Shown one piece after another: positions 60,404 to 64,000 of a stretch of 64,000 nucleotides of DNA (positions are counted from its first letter, which is position 1; each line of letters starts with the position of its first letter). Source of the stretch: Pseudomonas silvicola (GTDB lineage: Bacteria; Pseudomonadota; Gammaproteobacteria; Pseudomonadales; Pseudomonadaceae); NCBI RefSeq assembly GCF_026651855.1, contig NZ_CP093280.1, forward strand, positions 3,078,001 through 3,142,000. The letters are read 5' to 3'. Below the pieces are notes generated by a model, which did not search any database, was not told the DNA's origin, and worked only from the letters and a program-made list of their open reading frames with translations. The translations under genes and the position numbers were made by a program.

Positions 60404-61258
60404 TCAGGTGAGGGGTGTTGGGCTATGGCGCTCCAGAAACGCCAGAATGGCGGCATTGAAGGCATCATTGCGATCACCGGCAACCATGTGCCCCGCACCT
60501 TCCACATCGACGAACTCAAGCTGCGGAATCAGCGCTTTGAGCGCCTCAACGCCCTCCAGGCTGACCACCTCGCTTTGCTGACCGCGAACCAGCAATGTGG
60601 GGATATCGATACGTCCTGCGGCGTTTTGCATTCGGGCGCTGACGAGGGCGACGCGTTTCGAGTGATCGCCACTGATGAAGCGCGGATCCCAGTGCCAGTA
60701 CCAGCGGCCGTTGTCACGCAGGCGCAGGTTTTTCTCAAGGCCCTTGGTTTCGGTGCGCTTTGCCCGGTTGGGGTTATAGGCATCGACGGCCAGACTGGCC
60801 TCTTCCAGGCTGGCAAACCCGTCGGCATGGCGGGTCATGAAGTCAAGGATATGGGCGATGCCTTTAGGTTCGAGCTGCGGCGTAACGTCCACCAGCACCA
60901 GCGCCGCCGCAATGCCAGGGTGCTCGGCACACGCGACCAACGAGTGCACGCCGCCCATCGAGGCGCCAATCAGTACCGCAGGCGCGGGCAACGTGTCGAT
61001 CACCGCGAGCAGATCGTCCATTTGCGCCTGAAGGCTGTAATCGCCATCCGCCAACCACTGCGATTCACCGTGCCCTCTGGCGTCAAGCGAGATCACGCGG
61101 TAGCCACGCTCCGCCAGCGCGTCATGGGCACGGGACCACGAATGGCGCGTTTGTCCGCCGCCGTGGAGCAACATCACGGGCCGCCCTGAAACCGGCCCAC
61201 TGATGTCTGCCGCGATGGCGTTGCCGCTGGCACCTGTGAACCACTGTGTTGTTTTCAT
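60404..61258 (-). CDS. Alpha/beta hydrolase
   Basis: The 284-aa protein starts at ATG 61258 behind AGGAGG. It has the oxyanion motif LLHGGGQTRHSW near residue 30, the nucleophile Ser in VLIGASMGGVHSLV near 98, the acidic residue in the LLVRGQQSEVVS strand near 222 and His in VEGAGHMVAGDRND near 250. It could cleave an ester, lactone or C-C bond in the pathway. It is divergent from an MFS gene with AT-rich DNA in between that contains one MarR-like half-site. Confidence 0.88.
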   Translation of the reverse strand: MKTTQWFTGASGNAIAADISGPVSGRPVMLLHGGGQTRHSWSRAHDALAERGYRVISLDARGHGESQWLADGDYSLQAQMDDLLAVIDTLPAPAVLIGASMGGVHSLVACAEHPGIAAALVLVDVTPQLEPKGIAHILDFMTRHADGFASLEEASLAVDAYNPNRAKRTETKGLEKNLRLRDNGRWYWHWDPRFISGDHSKRVALVSARMQNAAGRIDIPTLLVRGQQSEVVSLEGVEALKALIPQLEFVDVEGAGHMVAGDRNDAFNAAILAFLERHSPTPLT

Positions 61259-61394
61259 TTCCTGCCTCCTTTGGTCACCTCCCATGGTGATCTGTAAGCC
61301 GTCAGGAAATCAATAAATAAAACAGTGTCATTTATTTGATCGTCGTGTTTAAAATCCAGCAAGCCTGAAAAATACAATAAAGGAGGCATTGTCC

Positions 61395-62726
61395 ATGTCG
61401 AATACCCCGCGTACGTTCAGCTCTCGTTTATCCATTGATTTGACCGAATTTCGTCGCGGCTGGCGAATTCTGCTGCTGGCCCTCATTGGTATCGGTACAT
61501 CGGTCAGTGTCGCTCCGCTGTATTCGTTCGGCACGCTCGTAGTGCCTTTGCAGCAGGCGTTTGGCTGGACCCGGGAGCAGATTCAACCGGGCATTGCCTT
61601 TCTGTTCGGGTTCTCGGTCATCTCGGTGCAGGTGGCCGGATGGCTGATCCGGCGTCATGGCGTGCGCCCGGTGGCGCTCGTGTCACTGCTTGCCCTGCCG
61701 CTGGGTTACCTGACGATCACCTTGAATCAAGGCTCCATCTGGCAGTTCTATGCCGGCTATACGCTGCTGGCGTTTGCCGGACTGGGCACCACGATGGTGA
61801 CCTGGACCCAACTGGTCAACCTGTGGTTTGACCGCAATCGCGGGCTCGCATTGGCAATCATCCTGTGCGGCACGGGCCTGTGCGCGTTGGTCATGCCGAA
61901 TCTGATGAGCTGGGCGATCGAGCGTTGGGGCTGGCGCGCCGGGTATTGGACGCTTGCGGTCTTGCCATTGCTGGTGACATGGCCGCTGACGCGCCTGTGG
62001 CTTAGCAGCGAGTCACCGGCGCCGCTGGTCGCGACGACCGATCAACCGGTCACCTCGCAACTGCCTGGGCTGCCCCTGCGCGAGGTCATGCGCAGTAAGC
62101 GCTTCTGGCTGTGCAACGTGGCGCTGACCCTGGCAACCGTGTCGATGATCGGAATGGTGACGAACACCGTGCCTATGCTGCGCGACCGCGGCATGTCCGC
62201 CGCCGACGCGGCCAGTGCATTCAGCGTTTACGGTCTGTCGTTGATCCTGGGGCGCGTGCTGGTGGGCTATCTGGTGGATCGCCTATGGGCGCCGGGTGTC
62301 GCGTTCGTGGTAATGCTGATGCCCGCCATTGGCTGCTTTCTGTTTTACAGCGCCGACAATCACATCGGTACATTGATGCTGGCCTCGCTGTTGGTCGGTT
62401 TGGGGGCGGGGGCCGAACTGGATATTGCCGCGTTCCTCATGGCCCGTTACTTCGGGATGCGCGAATACAGCCGCGTGTTTGCCATGCACATGGGGATCAT
62501 CGGGCTGATGAGCACATTGGTGCCGTTCTTTTTTAGCTATCTCTACGCCACCAGCAGTTCCTACGCACCGCTGATGGTCTTTTGTATGATCAGTTTTACA
62601 TCAGCTGCCGTGCTGCTGCCGTTGCTGGGGCGCTACCCGACGTTTGCCAACCCTGCGGCGGATGTGCCGCCTGCGCCTGAATCATCTGCGGGCTTTGTCG
62701 AGGGTTCGCTGAGGGTCGGGCAGTGA
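61395..62726 (+). CDS. MFS transporter, monocarboxylate/OFA type
   Basis: The 443-aa carrier has 12 predicted helices. It starts with an RGWRILLLALIGIGTSVSVA TM1, YSFGTLVVPLQQAFGWTREQ typical of the monocarboxylate/oxalate-formate antiporter group, and RGLALAIILCGTGLCALVMP in TM5. ATG 61395 has AGGAGG at 8 nt. Its stop overlaps the thioesterase start (GTGA), so the two are coupled. It probably imports the acid handled by the surrounding acyl-CoA enzymes. Confidence 0.88.
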   Translation: MSNTPRTFSSRLSIDLTEFRRGWRILLLALIGIGTSVSVAPLYSFGTLVVPLQQAFGWTREQIQPGIAFLFGFSVISVQVAGWLIRRHGVRPVALVSLLALPLGYLTITLNQGSIWQFYAGYTLLAFAGLGTTMVTWTQLVNLWFDRNRGLALAIILCGTGLCALVMPNLMSWAIERWGWRAGYWTLAVLPLLVTWPLTRLWLSSESPAPLVATTDQPVTSQLPGLPLREVMRSKRFWLCNVALTLATVSMIGMVTNTVPMLRDRGMSAADAASAFSVYGLSLILGRVLVGYLVDRLWAPGVAFVVMLMPAIGCFLFYSADNHIGTLMLASLLVGLGAGAELDIAAFLMARYFGMREYSRVFAMHMGIIGLMSTLVPFFFSYLYATSSSYAPLMVFCMISFTSAAVLLPLLGRYPTFANPAADVPPAPESSAGFVEGSLRVGQ

Positions 62727-63595
62727 CGCCAATGCCTACCTGCACGCAGCCACTTGCCGACGTCGCAGACGGGATCAATCGTCTGCTGAGTGTCGAGCGG
62801 TCAGGCAAGGGACGGTACGTGGCCTCTGAGCACGATACCAACTTGAATGGGCGGGTGTTTGGCGGCCAACTGTTGGCTCAGGTGTTACTGGCTGCGCAGC
62901 ACGAGAGCGAGGGGCTGCCCGCGACGCTGCATGCGTTGTTTTTGCAGGGGGCCGAGCCTACGCAACCGTTGCACTACGACGTCGAGATCTTGCAGAAAGG
63001 ACGGCGATTTACCAGTTGCCATGTGCGTGGTCACCAGTTCGGTAAGCGGGTGGTGGATGCACAGATCACGTTTCAGCAACCGATGGCAGGGTACGAGCAT
63101 GCAGTGGCCGCGCCTGAGGTCGCCGACCCTGAGACGTTGTTGCCGTTGTCACAGCTTTGCGATGCTCAGGGTAACAGCCTGGCGTGGCTGGCCAAACCTG
63201 GACTTGAACTGAGGTTGCTGGACAGCCCCGACGGCCTGGCCTATCCGAGTGCGCAGCCCTCCCTTCGTTACTGGGTCAAGCTGGCTCTGCCACTGGATGA
63301 TCAAGCGATGCACTACGCCGCGTTGGCGTACCTGAGCGATTACTGGATCAACGGCGCTGCCATCGGCCACCACGTGCCGCTGTTGGGCGCGCGTGAGGCG
63401 CTGTACGTGGCCAGCCTGAATCACTCGTTGTGGTTTCATCGACCCTGTGTTGCCGATGACTGGATACTGTTTGTGTGCGACAGCCCTAGCCTGCAATGCG
63501 GCAGGGGGCTGACGTGGGCACGTCTCTACGATCGCCAGAGACGGTTGCTGGCATCGATCTCGCAGGATGCACTGATCGGTCCTCGAACCTCATGA
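62723..63595 (+). CDS. Acyl-CoA thioesterase II (TesB-like)
   Basis: The 290-aa double hot-dog protein shows NLNGRVFGGQLLAQVLLAAQ near residue 38, GRRFTSCHVRGHQFGKRVVD near 93, the catalytic Asp in YAALAYLSDYWINGAAIGHH near 205 and NHSLWFHRP near 235. It hydrolyses a broad range of acyl-CoA. GTG 62723 has GAGGG at 7 nt and overlaps the carrier stop; an ATG 9 bp further is the alternative. It is closed by a strong terminator. Confidence 0.9.
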   Translation: MTPMPTCTQPLADVADGINRLLSVERSGKGRYVASEHDTNLNGRVFGGQLLAQVLLAAQHESEGLPATLHALFLQGAEPTQPLHYDVEILQKGRRFTSCHVRGHQFGKRVVDAQITFQQPMAGYEHAVAAPEVADPETLLPLSQLCDAQGNSLAWLAKPGLELRLLDSPDGLAYPSAQPSLRYWVKLALPLDDQAMHYAALAYLSDYWINGAAIGHHVPLLGAREALYVASLNHSLWFHRPCVADDWILFVCDSPSLQCGRGLTWARLYDRQRRLLASISQDALIGPRTS

Positions 63596-63601
63596 AATGA
63601 A

Positions 63602-63630
63602 ACGGCCCGCATCAGCGGGCCGTCTTTTTT
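63602..63630 (+). terminator. Rho-independent terminator after tesB-like gene
   Basis: Perfect 9-bp stem ACGGCCCGC/GCGGGCCGT with 4-nt loop (63602-63623) followed by C and six T (63625-63630). It lies between the thioesterase and the convergent acyl-CoA ligase gene. Confidence 0.9.
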
Positions 63631-63631
63631 G

Positions 63632-64000
63632 TCAGCGCTTCTGTAACTGAAACCCGGACTTTTCGCGGTCCCAAGTGCCAGCGGTGACTCCTTCGTCACG
63701 CAGTTGGAACTTGTAGACGCGACCCAATGGGCTTTTCGGCAGTTCGGTGCGGAACTCGATGTAGCGGGGTACGGCGTAATACGGCATTTCGTCGCTCGCC
63801 CACCGGCACAGTGACTCGCTGTCCAGACTGCTCTGAGGTTTAAGGGTGATGGTGACTTTCAGCTCATCCTCGCCCAGATCAGACAACACGGCATGGGCGG
63901 CCACTTCGTCGACCTGAGGATGGCGCAGGAACGCTCGTTCCACCTCGAAGCTCGATATGTTTTCACCGCGCCGACGCAGGTAGTCCTTCTTGCGGTCGAC
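63632..64000 (-). CDS. AMP-forming acyl-CoA ligase, C-terminal part (5' end beyond window)
   Basis: The frame is open from the right edge to the stop at 63632, giving the last 122 residues of an ANL-superfamily acyl-CoA synthetase. The hinge motif DRKKDYLRRRGENISSFEVE (A8) is followed by the C-terminal domain and ELPKSPLGRVYKFQLRDEG. In the last motif the usual catalytic Lys position is Arg (GRV), as I recall for some CaiC-like ligases. It should form the acyl-CoA substrate from free acid and ATP for the adjacent pathway. Confidence 0.88.
   Translation of the reverse strand, partial: VDRKKDYLRRRGENISSFEVERAFLRHPQVDEVAAHAVLSDLGEDELKVTITLKPQSSLDSESLCRWASDEMPYYAVPRYIEFRTELPKSPLGRVYKFQLRDEGVTAGTWDREKSGFQLQKR

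Overview
The window is a high-GC chromosomal stretch that looks like Pseudomonas. It carries three OprD-type porin or porin-linked units, many MFS carriers, short-chain dehydrogenases, LysR/LacI/TetR/MarR local regulators and typical strong Shine-Dalgarno sites. No rRNA, tRNA, CRISPR array or insertion sequence was recognised. Genus is an inference from gene style, not from a marker gene.

Layout. (1) 1-2.3 kb: a LysR regulator cut by the left edge, then an AhpD-like/SDR pair ending in a rho-independent terminator. (2) 2.3-7.6 kb: an AT-richer accessory patch with a DUF4062 protein, an orphan MbcA/ParS-type antitoxin domain protein, an unrecognised 310-aa protein built on an internal duplication, a 16-bp direct repeat and much non-coding or relic DNA. 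(3) 7.6-23 kb: a sugar-acid catabolic locus. A LacI regulator faces an operon of 2-hydroxyacid dehydrogenase, HpcH/HpaI aldolase, tartronate-semialdehyde-reductase-like enzyme and SMP-30 lactonase. It is followed by a carrier and its own pyruvate dehydrogenase E1 and E2, a second carrier, an OprD porin and a second aldolase/dehydrogenase pair. Near-identical palindromes built on ATCGAT lie at both main promoters and predict the LacI regulon. The genes suggest lactone to sugar acid to pyruvate plus a C2/C3 aldehyde, with pyruvate passed directly to acetyl-CoA.

(4) 23-30.5 kb: an exported esterase, an OprD porin, and the remains of a divergent MFS/LysR pair whose 5' halves were both removed by one deletion near 26.89 kb. 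An aromatic/aspartate aminotransferase and a Bcr/CflA drug exporter follow. (5) 30.5-54.3 kb: a large catabolic regulon for a branched or alicyclic acyl-CoA. It has a fused double acyl-CoA dehydrogenase, an acyl-CoA dehydrogenase pair, MFE-2-like SDRs, MaoC hydratases (one without its active-site motif), enoyl-CoA hydratases, an SCPx-type thiolase, a DUF35 protein, a CoA-transferase, two amidohydrolases, rubredoxin with its reductase, FolE-FolX, a free-standing aconitase-B N-terminal domain and a TetR regulator. All six promoter regions carry the same 21-bp palindrome, TAGCTGACA-N3-TGTCAGCTA or close variants, which ties these genes into one regulon.

(6) 54.3-64 kb: a second acyl-CoA module with a MarR regulator and its own palindrome (TGACAA-N4-TTGTCA). 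It holds an ACAD10/11-like phosphotransferase, an acyl-CoA dehydrogenase, two SDRs, thioesterases, a crotonase, an alpha/beta hydrolase, an MFS carrier and an acyl-CoA ligase cut by the right edge. The most promising undescribed biology is the TetR regulon, which joins MFE-2/SCPx-like beta-oxidation to pterin synthesis, rubredoxin electron transfer and an aconitase-B-like small protein.
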